In this document: one piece after another, positions 43,507-52,400 of the stretch | How positions within the stretch are numbered: the first letter of the stretch is position 1 | Layout: every line of letters begins with the position of its first letter | Assembly: GCA_964480365.1 (NCBI GenBank) | Contig: CAYZPM010000007.1 | Coordinates: 26,298-90,297, forward strand | Reading direction: 5' to 3' | DNA: 64,000 bases | DNA from: CAIQPV01 sp964480365 | GTDB taxonomy: Bacteria; Pseudomonadota; Gammaproteobacteria; Burkholderiales; Gallionellaceae | Program-made: the position numbers and the translations under genes | Notes under the pieces: generated by a model | The model's input: the letters and a program-made list of their open reading frames with translations, nothing else | Database searches by the model: none | Told to the model about the DNA's origin: nothing

Positions 43507-43529
43507 TAAAACCTCATACTTATTAGCTC

Positions 43530-43557
43530 GTTCGCCCTGAGCTTGTCGAAGGGGATT
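43530..43557. repeat. TGAGCTTGTCGAA dispersed repeat
   Basis: GTTCGCCCTGAGCTTGTCGA followed by AGGGG; CCCT and AGGG form the stem. A related copy with GTGGT/ACCAC arms is at 44296-44320. Confidence 0.65.
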
Positions 43558-43572
43558 GTCGCCCACTATCAT

Positions 43573-43983
43573 TTAATCTAATGTAGCTTCCGCCAACATC
43601 GCTGGCGACAAGACGGTCACGCCTTGAATCGTTTTTCCGTAGAGTTGACCGAAATGGGTACGGTCGCCTGTAACCAGTATGTCGCAGTGGTGGTGAATGG
43701 CAGCGGCAAGCACTGGCCTGTCCTTCTCGGGCAATACCACCAATTCAGGCAGCAGAGGGCTGCTGGCAATCAGACCGCCGATCTTGATCCGCGCTGAAAT
43801 GGCTTCGAGCACGGGAAGCCCACCGGGAGTCTTCGCGGCCAGATTGCGGCGCGCCTCTTCAAGTACGTAGACATCTGCACACAGCACGTGTCCAGCGGCT
43901 TCGACAAGAGCGAGCAACTGCCGCACAGCGCCATCAGCCCGTGCAGCAGAGAACAGGATATTTGCATCAAGAAAAATCCGCAC
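43573..43983 (-). CDS. PIN-domain protein, probable VapC-type toxin
   Basis: 136 residues from GTG 43983 (MRIFLDANILFSAARADGAV). PIN-domain acidic residues are visible in 'FLDANIL' (first Asp), 'YVLEEARRNL' (Glu) and 'LPEKDRPVLAAAIHHHCDILVTGDRTHFG' (Asp pair). Such domains are Mg2+-dependent RNases. It starts four bases after the AbrB-type gene, a standard antitoxin-toxin order. A chromosomal toxin-antitoxin pair is the most likely reading. Confidence 0.85.
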   Translation of the reverse strand: MRIFLDANILFSAARADGAVRQLLALVEAAGHVLCADVYVLEEARRNLAAKTPGGLPVLEAISARIKIGGLIASSPLLPELVVLPEKDRPVLAAAIHHHCDILVTGDRTHFGQLYGKTIQGVTVLSPAMLAEATLD

Positions 43984-43987
43984 CGCG

Positions 43988-44221
43988 TCAGTGCGACTTC
44001 TTGTTCAGCACAGCGGCCAATTCGGTCTCCGCCTCATCAAATTCACGCAGGCGATCATCACTGTATAACTCAATGGGCAAGGTAACGGCAGGTCGCAACA
44101 AGAGGCCTTCAGGCGTCGTTTCCGCGATCAATTGATCGTCGGCGGAGAGGCCGAGAGCTTTGCGCAACTTGGCGGGAAGGGTAATAACTCCACGCGCGGT
44201 GATGGAAAGTGTTGTTTTCAT
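43988..44221 (-). CDS. AbrB/SpoVT-type antitoxin
   Basis: 77 residues from ATG 44221 (MKTTLSITARGVITLPAKLR). 'ITARGVITLPAKLRKALGLSADDQLIAE' is a swapped-hairpin AbrB DNA-binding domain; the acidic C-terminus ('DDRLREFDEAETELAAVL') would wrap the PIN toxin. The frame is open 12 codons upstream. An inverted repeat lies just before the start and may be its operator. Confidence 0.88.
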   Translation of the reverse strand: MKTTLSITARGVITLPAKLRKALGLSADDQLIAETTPEGLLLRPAVTLPIELYSDDRLREFDEAETELAAVLNKKSH

Positions 44222-44233
44222 GTTTGACAGTGT

Positions 44234-44248
44234 TGCAGATTTTCTGCA
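44234..44248. promoter_or_regulatory. Inverted repeat upstream of the AbrB/PIN pair
   Basis: TGCAGATTTTCTGCA, a perfect 6-base inverted repeat with a 3-base centre, about 13 bases before the AbrB ATG. It is a candidate autoregulatory operator. Confidence 0.4.
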
Positions 44249-44269
44249 TTGCTGCAATAAATAATTAAT

Positions 44270-44563
44270 GGGGTAGCCCAGCGGCTAAAACTGATCGTTC
44301 GTGGTGAGCTTGTCGAACCACTTTACTCAAAGGCAACTTCGCCGGTGGCAGACTGGCAGCTGGTCACTTTTTCTTGCTTCGCCAAGAAAAAGTAACCCAA
44401 AAGAAGGCGACCCCAATCCGCCACCTCTGCGAGGTTCCCTGCGTTGCTCGACTGGTCAGGCTACCTCATAAACTCGCACGATCCGCTACGCGGCCACGTG
44501 CTCAAACATATTCGTCAGAATTCCCTAACCAGCCTCCGCTACTCGGTGGCGGAACAGGGGAAA
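44270..44563. repeat. Long inverted repeat, left arm (flanks the DUF4145 gene)
   Basis: About 200 bases (44362-44563) are nearly identical, in reverse complement, to 45582-45785; I count roughly eight mismatches. The outer part starts with GGGGTAGCCCAGCGGCTA, matching the end of the right arm. Inside is an 11 bp hairpin ACTTTTTCTTG/CAAGAAAAAGT. The left arm has an extra segment carrying the TGAGCTTGTCGAA repeat at 44296-44320. No gene is seen in the 407 bases between the AbrB start and the DUF4145 stop. Confidence 0.9.
44296..44320. repeat. TGAGCTTGTCGAA dispersed repeat
   Basis: GTTCGTGGTGAGCTTGTCGA followed by ACCAC; the GTGGT/ACCAC arms replace CCCT/AGGG of the copy at 43530-43557. It interrupts the left arm of the long inverted repeat. 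Confidence 0.65.
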
Positions 44564-44628
44564 GTGGGGGTTCGCAAAGAGCGCATCACGAAAAACCAAT
44601 CGGGCTAAGTTCCCTATTTTTCTTTTGA

Positions 44629-45456
44629 CTATTGTTTGTCACCAAGTGCCTTGGCATTGCGGGTATCAATGGCTTTACGTTTTCCTTCAGGAATCATTTC
44701 GTAGATCGCTTTTCTTTGCTTTGGGCGACTGATTTGATCTTCGGCGATGAAGTTTACAAGTCCGAAAAGTTTAGTCGCTGTTTCACGGTCATCGTGCAAA
44801 TCCATTTGACCAGGATGTACTGCTTCATTGCCGATTACGCGAACCGCATCAAGTGCCTGTTGCACCTCCACGTCCAACCCCGTGGATACTAGGAATGCAA
44901 TTTGCTCATTGATGTTTTTTCCTTCTGCGCCAAGCTCCTTGCAAATCTTTTCTACTGCAAGCCGTAGTAATGCTGCGGCTCCTCGGGGTGATAAATTAAG
45001 AATTTCCCTAGCTTCCATATAATCGCGCCGCACTTCTTCGGACAGATCTGGGTTCGGCGATGGGCCTGTCACCATGTGAGGGTAAAGGAGGCGATCATGC
45101 AACCAGATGGCTAAAGCCTCGCATGTGTAGCAGCGACTTACAAATACATTCTCAAGAATTGGGGCGTGATATAAATCACTGTTGTCCGGCTCTAGAAATG
45201 GGTTCCCCTGCAACATCCTTCTAAAATGTTGAATAAACCTTTCCAGCGGTGCGCGCGCCTTTTCGTCTCTAGTTTTCTTGGCTTCGGCTTCGAGGTCTTC
45301 CAACGCATCAAGTGACAAAATTGTGGGAACAGGTTGATCTTTGCCATAAGACTTAAGATAAAGCCGAAACCAATTTTGCGTTGCATGCGCTCCGCAAACT
45401 GGGCAGGCAAACGAGGTTAATTTTACTGAAGGTGCTGGAACCGAAGCCTGTGTCAT
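44629..45456 (-). CDS. DUF4145 domain protein
   Basis: About 275 residues from ATG 45456 (MTQASVPAPSVKLTSFACPV), preceded by TAGGAGATATC. A Cys pair 'FACPVCGAHATQNWF' near the N-terminus and 'FVSRCYTCEALAIWLHDRLLYP' suggests a zinc site. The C-terminal half, 'YMEAREILNLSPRGAAALLRLAVEKICKELGAEG... LDAVRVIGNEAVHPG', is the DUF4145 block, a HEPN-related helical domain often seen in defence or accessory contexts. The gene is enclosed by ~200-base inverted repeats, which suggests it arrived as a unit. Confidence 0.8.
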   Translation of the reverse strand: MTQASVPAPSVKLTSFACPVCGAHATQNWFRLYLKSYGKDQPVPTILSLDALEDLEAEAKKTRDEKARAPLERFIQHFRRMLQGNPFLEPDNSDLYHAPILENVFVSRCYTCEALAIWLHDRLLYPHMVTGPSPNPDLSEEVRRDYMEAREILNLSPRGAAALLRLAVEKICKELGAEGKNINEQIAFLVSTGLDVEVQQALDAVRVIGNEAVHPGQMDLHDDRETATKLFGLVNFIAEDQISRPKQRKAIYEMIPEGKRKAIDTRNAKALGDKQ

Positions 45457-45581
45457 GATATCTCCTAGAAACATTCTTACTGGCGGAATCTTCCAATATA
45501 ACAAACCTAAGCTGTCCACAGGAGAAAAACCCCATCATTACTGACGGGATTCCTACCTGCTTTGCCGGTTTTTGTTTTTCT

Positions 45582-45830
45582 TTCCCCTGTTCCGCCACCG
45601 AGTAGCACAGGCTGGTCAGGGAATTCTGACGAATATGTTTGAGCACGTGGCTGCGTAGCGGATCGTGCGAGTTTATGAGGAAGCCTGACCAGTCGAGCAA
45701 CGCAGGGAACCTCGAAGAGGTGGCGGATTGGGGTCGCCTTCTTTTTGGTTACTTTTTCTTGGCGAAGCAAGAAAAAGTGACTAGCTGCCGGTCTACCACC
45801 GGCGACTTTAATTAGCCGCCGGGCTACCCC
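45582..45830. repeat. Long inverted repeat, right arm
   Basis: Reverse complement of the left arm, with the same 11 bp hairpin. Its outer end TAGCCGCCGGGCTACCCC reaches into the DUF815 gene and supplies that gene's TAG stop codon. There is no gene between the DUF4145 start and the DUF815 stop. Confidence 0.9.
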
Positions 45831-46684
45831 CGTCCAGCAAAATCCCTAGCAAACTGCCACCCCACCCTCCCGCTCCGCGATCCCCTCTGAATGCTCCATT
45901 GCAGCGCCGCCAGCCGCGTCACCTCATCCATCTCACCCGACAATCCAAAGTGCCTCAACCAGTGCGCCGCAATAGCTAAATACTCATCCTGCGTAAACGG
46001 ATAGAACGACACCCACAACCCAAACCGTTCCGACAACGAAATTTTTTCTTCCACGCTTTCCGCCGGGTGAATCTCATCGCCGAGGTATTTCGTGGCGAGA
46101 TTATCCTGCATCGATTCCGGCATCAGGTGGCGACGGTTGGAGGTGGCGTAGATCAGCAGGTTGTCGGACAGTGCGGTGAGGGAGCCATCGAGTGCAGCTT
46201 TGAGCGCGGGGTAACCCGGTTCGTCGGCGTTGAAGGAGAGGTCGTCGCAATACAGAATGAAGCGCTCCGGCCTGCCGCAGACGAGTTCCACAATATCAGG
46301 AATATCCGCCAATCCGTCCTTGCCCACTTCGATTACGCGCAAGCCCTGCGCGGCGTATTCGTTGAGCAGCGCCTTGACCAGCGAGGATTTGCCGGTGCCG
46401 CGCGAGCCGGTGAGCAGCACGTTGTTGGCGGGGCGGCCTGCAACGAACTGGCGCGTATTCTGTTCCACGCGCGCTTTCTGTTCATCTATGCCGCAAAGGT
46501 CGGCGAGAGTAATTTGATGCAAGTGATGCAATACGCGCAACTCACCGCGCCCGTTGCGGCGTTGCCAGCGGAAAGCATGGGCAACGTTCCAATCGGGCGC
46601 ACCCGCATCTGGCTTGGGCAATGCGCGCTCCAGCCTTTCCATCAGCCGTTCGGCACGATCAAGAAAGCGATCTAGTTTGTCCAT
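45824..46684 (-). CDS. DUF815 family P-loop ATPase
   Basis: 286 residues. Walker A 'VLLTGSRGTGKSSLVKALLNEYA' near residue 92, Walker B 'RFILYCDDLSFNADEPGYPALKAALDG', sensor-like 'NLLIYATSNRRHLMPE' and a C-terminal helical lid 'YPFTQDEYLAIAAHWLRHFG'. This is the DUF815 AAA-type family, of unknown cellular function. The last residues (DFAGRG) and the stop overlap the right arm of the long inverted repeat, so the normal C-terminus may have been trimmed or replaced. Confidence 0.9.
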   Translation of the reverse strand: MDKLDRFLDRAERLMERLERALPKPDAGAPDWNVAHAFRWQRRNGRGELRVLHHLHQITLADLCGIDEQKARVEQNTRQFVAGRPANNVLLTGSRGTGKSSLVKALLNEYAAQGLRVIEVGKDGLADIPDIVELVCGRPERFILYCDDLSFNADEPGYPALKAALDGSLTALSDNLLIYATSNRRHLMPESMQDNLATKYLGDEIHPAESVEEKISLSERFGLWVSFYPFTQDEYLAIAAHWLRHFGLSGEMDEVTRLAALQWSIQRGSRSGRVGWQFARDFAGRG

Positions 46685-46705
46685 TTTGAAAAATGGCAGG
46701 AATAA

Positions 46706-47932
46706 CTAACTGCGATAGCTGGCGTTGATCTTGACGTAATCATAGGAGAAATCGCAAGTCCACACGGTAGCCGCCGCCGTGCCACGTTCCAGCACGACAC
46801 GGACGGTGATGTCGCCCTGTTGCATCACGCGTTGGCCATCTTCCTCGCGGTAGCTGGCAGCGCGTCCGCCGTTCTCGGCCACCAGTACGTCGTCGAGATA
46901 TAGCTTGAGGTGCTGCACATCGAGTTGCACCCCAGCATAACCGATGGCGGCGAGGATGCGACCAAGATTGGGGTCGGAAGCGAAGAACGCGGTCTTGACC
47001 AGCGGGGAATGCGCCACAGCGTAAGCGATCTGCTTGCACTCGGCAACGCTTGCGCCGCCTTCCACCTTGATGGTGATGAACTTGGTCGCGCCCTCCCCGT
47101 CGCGCACGATGGCTTGCGCCAATAGTATTGCGACTTCGGTGACGGCTGCCTGCAATTGCGCAAAAGCCGCGCTGTCCGCATCGGCAATGGCAGGCGCTGC
47201 GCTCGCACCGGTGGCGATCAGCATCAGCGCGTCATTAGTGGAAGTGTCGCCATCTACGGTAATGCAATTAAACGAGGCATCGCTGGCGTGTTTCACCATC
47301 TGTTGCAGCAGGGGCTGCGTCACCGCCGCGTCGGTGGCGATGTATCCAAGCATGGTGGCCATATTCGGATGAATCATGCCGGAACCCTTGGCGATGCCGG
47401 TGAGCGTAACCGTCACACCGCCGAGCTTGATCTGCCGTGACACCGCCTTGGCGACGATGTCCGTGGTCATGATGGCATGCGCGGCATCGAACCAGTTAGT
47501 CTCCGAAAGGTTTGCCACGCAAGCGGGCAAGCCCGCCACGATGCGCTCCAGCGACAGTTCTTCCATGATGACGCCAGTGGAGAACGGCAGCACTTGTTTC
47601 TCTTCGCAACCTAGTAATTTTGCCGCCTCGATACAAGTCGCACGGGCCGCAGCCAACCCCGGTTCGCCAGTGCCGGCATTGGCATTGCCGGTATTAACCA
47701 CCAGCGCACGAATTCCTTTGCCTGATGCAAGGTGCTCACGCGCGACGATAACCGGCGCAGCGCAGAAACGGTTCTGTGTAAACACGCCCGCCACCGTGGC
47801 TTGCGAGGTCAGTTGCATGACCAGCAAATCCTTGCGGTTGAGCTTCTTGATATTTGCCTCTGCCGTGCCCAGCAGCATGCCGTTGACAGGCAGCAGCGAA
47901 GCCGGGGTGGGTGCTGATAAATTGACTGGCAT
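46706..47932 (-). CDS. argJ: Bifunctional ornithine acetyltransferase/N-acetylglutamate synthase ArgJ
   Basis: 408 residues. 'VNTGNANAGTGEPGLAAARATC', 'VLPFSTGVIMEELSLERI' and 'GIAKGSGMIHPNMATMLGYIATDA' are diagnostic. The protein cleaves itself before the Thr of 'MATMLG' and that Thr is the nucleophile. It recycles acetyl groups in arginine synthesis, linking it functionally to argH in this window. Confidence 0.96.
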   Translation of the reverse strand: MPVNLSAPTPASLLPVNGMLLGTAEANIKKLNRKDLLVMQLTSQATVAGVFTQNRFCAAPVIVAREHLASGKGIRALVVNTGNANAGTGEPGLAAARATCIEAAKLLGCEEKQVLPFSTGVIMEELSLERIVAGLPACVANLSETNWFDAAHAIMTTDIVAKAVSRQIKLGGVTVTLTGIAKGSGMIHPNMATMLGYIATDAAVTQPLLQQMVKHASDASFNCITVDGDTSTNDALMLIATGASAAPAIADADSAAFAQLQAAVTEVAILLAQAIVRDGEGATKFITIKVEGGASVAECKQIAYAVAHSPLVKTAFFASDPNLGRILAAIGYAGVQLDVQHLKLYLDDVLVAENGGRAASYREEDGQRVMQQGDITVRVVLERGTAAATVWTCDFSYDYVKINASYRS

Positions 47933-47952
47933 GTGTGGTACCTTTAATTCGT

Positions 47953-48152
47953 GGGCGCCTCTAAAAGTTCAGAGTTCGCCCAAATGCAAGGCGTGGGAAA
48001 AATTTCGCCGCGCAGCATATGGTTATATGTAAGCAAGAAATTTTTTCCGCAACGCAGCATAACCAGCCACTTGGTTGGCGTTTTTTGACAGTCTAGTGGA
48101 ATGGCTAGTAGTTCCATCAGTTGGGATGAAATTTGAATTTTTAGAGGTGGCC
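47953..48152. repeat. Fold-back MITE-like element with terminal inverted repeats (copy R2)
   Basis: About 200 bases. The left end GGGCGCCTCTAAAAGTTCAG and right end (reverse complement) GGCCACCTCTAAAAATTCAA are imperfect inverted repeats. Inside are an ATATGGTTATATGTAAGC segment and the hairpin CCACTTGG...CTAGTGG at 48067-48099. The right end abuts the cNMP-binding gene stop. A second copy is at 58487-58683. Confidence 0.75.
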
Positions 48153-48649
48153 TAGTAGCGTCCGCCCTGCTTGAACATATAGTTGTTCATTTCCACCGAT
48201 TGCATGTTCATGCGCCGCACGATGCCATGCACATTGCGCACGATGCCGCGCATCACGTAATACACGATGGCCGGATTGGTGTTCAGCAGCGATTCAAAAC
48301 GCACGCGATCCAGCAGCAGCACCTTGCTATCGGTCTTGGCAACCACGCTTGCGCTGATCTGCATCACATTACCGCCGACAAAACCGATGATCCCGGCCAA
48401 GTCGCCCGGCTGCAACAGGTGCAGCGTCATTTTTTCGCCGCCCGCTGTAGCGGTGGCCTCCACATCGCCGCTGCCGAGAATCAGCAAGGTGTCTTTCAGT
48501 TCCGTGTCACCCGGCTTCAGGATTGAATCTCCCGCCTTGTACTCACGAAGCGTGATGAAGCTTGCCAATAGCTCAACCTCGGAATCGCGCAACTCCTCAG
48601 ACAGGGTGGAATTGCGTAGCGCCTGCAAAATCATTTCTTCTGTTGTCAT
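48152..48649 (-). CDS. Cyclic-nucleotide-binding-domain protein
   Basis: 165 residues, a single cNMP-type beta-barrel ('LITLREYKAGDSILKPGD'-like start 'FITLREYKAGDSILKPGDTELKDTLLILGSGDVEATATAGGEKMTLHLLQPGDLAGIIGFVGGN') and a C-terminal helix with no helix-turn-helix. It is therefore unlikely to be a Crp/Fnr-type DNA-binding regulator. The usual phosphate-binding cassette (GExA...R) is not clear, so ligand binding is uncertain. Likely cytoplasmic. Function unknown. Confidence 0.82.
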   Translation of the reverse strand: MTTEEMILQALRNSTLSEELRDSEVELLASFITLREYKAGDSILKPGDTELKDTLLILGSGDVEATATAGGEKMTLHLLQPGDLAGIIGFVGGNVMQISASVVAKTDSKVLLLDRVRFESLLNTNPAIVYYVMRGIVRNVHGIVRRMNMQSVEMNNYMFKQGGRY

Positions 48650-48684
48650 TTACCCATCCTCCAGAAATCAGGAACAAAAAAACA

Positions 48685-51399
48685 TCAACTCAACCTGCCA
48701 TGACACTGCTTGTATTTCTTGCCGGAACCGCACGGGCAGGGGTCGTTGCGCCCGATCTTTTCGCCGCCGCGCACGAACGGCTGATGTTCCTCTTTTGCTT
48801 CGCCCGTTTGCCCCAACGCTTCCTCGTAATCGGCATGATGATACTGCACATTTTCTGGTGCCGGGGGTGCCTCCACCGCCTCGATATCCTGCTCGCTACG
48901 GATCTGCACGTTCATCAGCATCTGCGTGACATCGCGCTTGATAGCTTCCAGCATGGCGGCAAATAACTCGAATGACTCGCGCTTGTATTCTTGCTTGGGG
49001 TTCTTCTGTGCATAACCGCGCAGGTGGATGCCCTGGCGCAGGTGATCCAGCGCAGCCAGATGTTCGCGCCAGTGCGTGTCCAGGCTTTGCAACATGACAA
49101 TGCGCTCGTATTGATGCATGCCTTCCGCGCCAACCAAGTCCACCTTGGCTTGGTACTGTTGCTGTGCGGCCTGGAATACACGTACACGCAAACCTTGCTC
49201 ATCGAGTTTCTTGTCTTCGTCCAGCCACTGCACCAGCGGCAGAGTCAGTTGAAATTCGGCAGTCAATGCTTTTTCCAGTGTTGGTACATCCCACTGCTCT
49301 TCCATGCTGTGCGGTACGATATATTCGTTGATGGTGTTGTCCAGCACGCTGTCGCGCATCGCCGAGATCGTCTCGGAAATATCCGTGCTTTCCAGCAATT
49401 CGTTGCGTTGCTGATAAATCACCTTGCGCTGGTCATTGGCGACGTCGTCGTATTCCAATATCTGCTTGCGCATGTCGAAGTTGCGCGCCTCAACCTTGCG
49501 TTGCGCATTCTCAATCGCGCGAGTTACCCAGACATGCTCAATAGCTTCGCCTTCCGGCAACTTGAACTTGTTCATGATCGCGGCTACGCGGTCGGAGGCA
49601 AAGATACGCAGCAGCGGGTCTTCCAGCGCCAAATAGAAGCGGCTGGAACCGGGATCGCCCTGTCGTCCGGCGCGGCCGCGCAACTGGTTGTCCACGCGGC
49701 GCGATTCATGACGCTCGGTGCCGATAATATGCAGGCCGCCGCTGGCGATTACCTGCTCGTGTATCGGCTGCCACTCGGCACGCAATGCTTCGATGCGCTG
49801 CTTGCGTGTCGCGTCATCCAGGCTTTCGTCCATGCGCAACACCTCGATGGGTTTTTCCACATTGCCGCCCAGCACGATGTCGGTGCCGCGACCAGCCATA
49901 TTAGTGGCAATAGTGACCATCTTGGGGCCACCCGCCTGCGCCACGATCTCGGCTTCACGCGCATGTTGCTTGGCATTCAACACCTGATGCGGCAGCTTTT
50001 CTTTTTCCAGCAGCTTTGACAGCAGCTCCGAGGTTTCAATTGAAGTTGTACCCACCAGCACTGGCTGTCCGCGCTGATAACAATCCCGAACATCCGCGAT
50101 CACCGCCGTGTATTTTTCGCCCGTGGTCAGATAAACCTTGTCCATCATATCCTTGCGGATGGTCGGACGGTGCGGCGGGATAATCACGGTTTCCAAGCTG
50201 TAAATCTGCTGAAACTCATACGCTTCGGTATCCGCCGTGCCGGTCATGCCGGCCAGCTTATTGTACATGCGGAAATAATTTTGGAAAGTGATGGACGCGA
50301 GCGTCTGGTTCTCCTTCTGGATGGATACCCCTTCCTTGGCTTCTACCGCCTGGTGCAGGCCATCGGACCAGCGCCGCCCGGACATCAGGCGTCCGGTGAA
50401 TTCGTCCACGATCACCACTTCGCCATCCTGCACCACATAATGCTGGTCACGGAAATACAGATTGTGCGCGCGCAACGCGGCATACAGGTGATGGATCAGC
50501 GTAATGTTGGCCGGGTCGTACAAACTGCCGCCCGCTGGCAACAGTCCAGCCCGGCTGAGCATTTCCTCGGCATGTTCGTGCCCGATCTCGGTCAGCAGGA
50601 TCTGCTGCCCCTTCTCGTCCACACTGAAATCGCCGGGGCCGTCTTCTTCCTTCTGGCGTGTCAGGTTGGGCACCAGCTTGTCCATGCGCTGGTACACCTC
50701 CACGTTATCTTCGGCTTGGCCGGAGATGATTAGCGGGGTGCGCGCCTCATCGATCAAGATGGAGTCCACCTCGTCCACGATGGCGTAATTCAGTCCACGC
50801 TGGTAACGCTCACTGGCGTGCGTCGCCATGTTGTCGCGCAGGTAGTCGAAACCGAATTCGTTGTTGGTGCCATAGATAATGTCCGAAGCATAAGCGGCCT
50901 GCTTGTCTGCATGATCCATCTGCGACAGGATAACGCCGACCGAAAGGCCGAGGAAACGGTATATGCGCCCCATCCATTGGGCATCACGGCTGGCCAGATA
51001 ATCGTTGACAGTCACCACATGCACACCCTTGCCGGATAAGGCGTTCAGGTACGCAGGCAGAGTCGCCATCAAGGTCTTGCCCTCGCCAGTGCGCATCTCG
51101 GCGATCTTGCCGTAATGCAGCGTCATGCCACCTATTAGCTGCACGTCGAAATGGCGCATCTGCAACACGCGCTGCCCAGCTTCGCGCACTACGGCGAACG
51201 CCTCCGGCAGCAAGGCATCCAGCGTTTCACCCTGCGTATAGCGCTGCTTGAAAAGCTCGGTCTTGCCCCGCAATTCTTCATCCGACAGCTTTGCCACTTT
51301 TGCTTCAAGAGCGTTAATCGTCAATACGGTCTGGCGGTATTCCTTAAGCAAGCGGTCGTTGCGACTGCCGAAAATACTTTTCAATATGTTGGAAATCAT
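48685..51399 (-). CDS. secA: Protein translocase ATPase SecA
   Basis: About 904 residues from ATG 51399 (MISNILKSIFGSRNDRLLKE). Walker A 'EMRTGEGKTLMATLPAYLNAL', 'GTNNEFGFDYLRDNM', 'VDEVDSILIDEARTPLIISG', 'NMAGRGTDIVLGGN' and the zinc-binding SEC-C tail 'GRNDPCPCGSGKKYKQCHG' are all present. It drives preprotein export through SecYEG. The frame is open 20 codons upstream but SecA N-termini start as chosen. Confidence 0.97.
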   Translation of the reverse strand: MISNILKSIFGSRNDRLLKEYRQTVLTINALEAKVAKLSDEELRGKTELFKQRYTQGETLDALLPEAFAVVREAGQRVLQMRHFDVQLIGGMTLHYGKIAEMRTGEGKTLMATLPAYLNALSGKGVHVVTVNDYLASRDAQWMGRIYRFLGLSVGVILSQMDHADKQAAYASDIIYGTNNEFGFDYLRDNMATHASERYQRGLNYAIVDEVDSILIDEARTPLIISGQAEDNVEVYQRMDKLVPNLTRQKEEDGPGDFSVDEKGQQILLTEIGHEHAEEMLSRAGLLPAGGSLYDPANITLIHHLYAALRAHNLYFRDQHYVVQDGEVVIVDEFTGRLMSGRRWSDGLHQAVEAKEGVSIQKENQTLASITFQNYFRMYNKLAGMTGTADTEAYEFQQIYSLETVIIPPHRPTIRKDMMDKVYLTTGEKYTAVIADVRDCYQRGQPVLVGTTSIETSELLSKLLEKEKLPHQVLNAKQHAREAEIVAQAGGPKMVTIATNMAGRGTDIVLGGNVEKPIEVLRMDESLDDATRKQRIEALRAEWQPIHEQVIASGGLHIIGTERHESRRVDNQLRGRAGRQGDPGSSRFYLALEDPLLRIFASDRVAAIMNKFKLPEGEAIEHVWVTRAIENAQRKVEARNFDMRKQILEYDDVANDQRKVIYQQRNELLESTDISETISAMRDSVLDNTINEYIVPHSMEEQWDVPTLEKALTAEFQLTLPLVQWLDEDKKLDEQGLRVRVFQAAQQQYQAKVDLVGAEGMHQYERIVMLQSLDTHWREHLAALDHLRQGIHLRGYAQKNPKQEYKRESFELFAAMLEAIKRDVTQMLMNVQIRSEQDIEAVEAPPAPENVQYHHADYEEALGQTGEAKEEHQPFVRGGEKIGRNDPCPCGSGKKYKQCHGRLS

Positions 51400-51440
51400 C
51401 TTTAATTTTTTGTATTCAATTCGTGTTACATAAAAACAAA

Positions 51441-51475
51441 AAAGGGTGAGGCGCCACACCTCACCCCCATGTATG
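51441..51475 (-). terminator. Rho-independent terminator of the LytM peptidase gene
   Basis: Minus strand GGGTGAGG-TGTGGCG-CCTCACCC followed by TTTTTTG: an 8 bp stem and T-run between the peptidase stop and secA. Confidence 0.85.
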
Positions 51476-51487
51476 AAACCATTACTA

Positions 51488-52369
51488 TCAACTCGCAGCG
51501 CTTTCCAGGAAACGCCGGGGGTTTTGGGCGATACCCTTGTATCTCACTTCAAAGTGCAGGTGATTACCGGTAGAGCGGCCTGTGCTGCCCACCTCGGCTA
51601 TCTCCTGTCCGCTCCGCACGACCTGCCCGACTTTCACCAGCAGCCTGGAAGCATGCCCATAACGCGTGACAATATCATTACCATGATCAATCTCCACCAT
51701 ATTACCATACTGCGGATGTGGTCCAGAATACACCACGATGCCAGCTGCCGAAGCCATGATGGGCGTGCCTTCAGGCGCCATGAAGTCTACGCCCTCATGC
51801 ATTGCGTTCTGGCCGGTGAAAGGATCAATGCGCCAACCGAAATTTGAGGAATAATCCACCGTGCTTACCGGAGCCACGGAGGGGAATTTCTTCTTGTCGA
51901 GGCTATCCTGCATCAGCAGGGTTTCCATCGCCACCAGCTTGTCATTGCGGTCATTCAACAGCACAGACAAGCTGGCAAGTTGCTGATTCAGGCTGGACAT
52001 GGATACATCCTGCTGCGCTGCTGGCAGGTAAGGGCCACCTTGCGGCGGCACCTGTTCGAAGTTAAATTCCTGCGGTGTCATCCCGCTCATCTTGGCCAAG
52101 CGCGCGCCAAGCGTGTCCAAGCGCAGCAACTGCGCCTGCATTTGTCCAACGCGCACAGCCAATGCATCCATGCCATCGCGTAAATAGGATTGCTGCTTCT
52201 GCTGCCCCTCCGCTTGTGCGCCCACCGCCTCTGTCTGGAAGCGCGTAATGGCGTATTGTGCCGCAAACAGTGCGCCCAAAGCCAATATCGCAGCCAATAG
52301 CAAGTGCCTGCCGTTGAGCGTAATGCTGCGTGCTTTTGCAAAGCGATTGGAAACTAGAATAATATCCAC
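51488..52369 (-). CDS. M23/LytM-type peptidase (membrane-anchored)
   Basis: 293 residues. One N-terminal membrane segment ('LLLAAILALGALFAAQYAI'), a coiled-coil-like middle, and a C-terminal LytM domain with the zinc ligands in 'NAMHEGVDFMAPEGTPIMA' (HxxxD) and 'GNHLHFEVRYKG' (HxH). It would cleave peptidoglycan cross-links or, if inactive, activate amidases in the periplasm. It precedes secA as in many betaproteobacteria. Confidence 0.92.
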   Translation of the reverse strand: MDIILVSNRFAKARSITLNGRHLLLAAILALGALFAAQYAITRFQTEAVGAQAEGQQKQQSYLRDGMDALAVRVGQMQAQLLRLDTLGARLAKMSGMTPQEFNFEQVPPQGGPYLPAAQQDVSMSSLNQQLASLSVLLNDRNDKLVAMETLLMQDSLDKKKFPSVAPVSTVDYSSNFGWRIDPFTGQNAMHEGVDFMAPEGTPIMASAAGIVVYSGPHPQYGNMVEIDHGNDIVTRYGHASRLLVKVGQVVRSGQEIAEVGSTGRSTGNHLHFEVRYKGIAQNPRRFLESAAS

Positions 52370-52400
52370 GTCTCCTCCTTAATAGTTATAACTTATTGCC

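Noticed and set aside
45507..45770. Open frame of 87 codons on the minus strand (and its partner at 44374-44628 on the plus strand)
   Set aside because: Both lie in the arms of the long inverted repeat; the shared peptide comes from the repeat, with no RBS.
44270..45830. Insertion sequence interpretation of the inverted-repeat cassette
   Set aside because: The enclosed gene is a DUF4145 protein, not a transposase, and no target duplication could be identified.
48991..50019. Open frame of 342 codons on the plus strand
   Set aside because: Antisense shadow of secA in GC-rich sequence.
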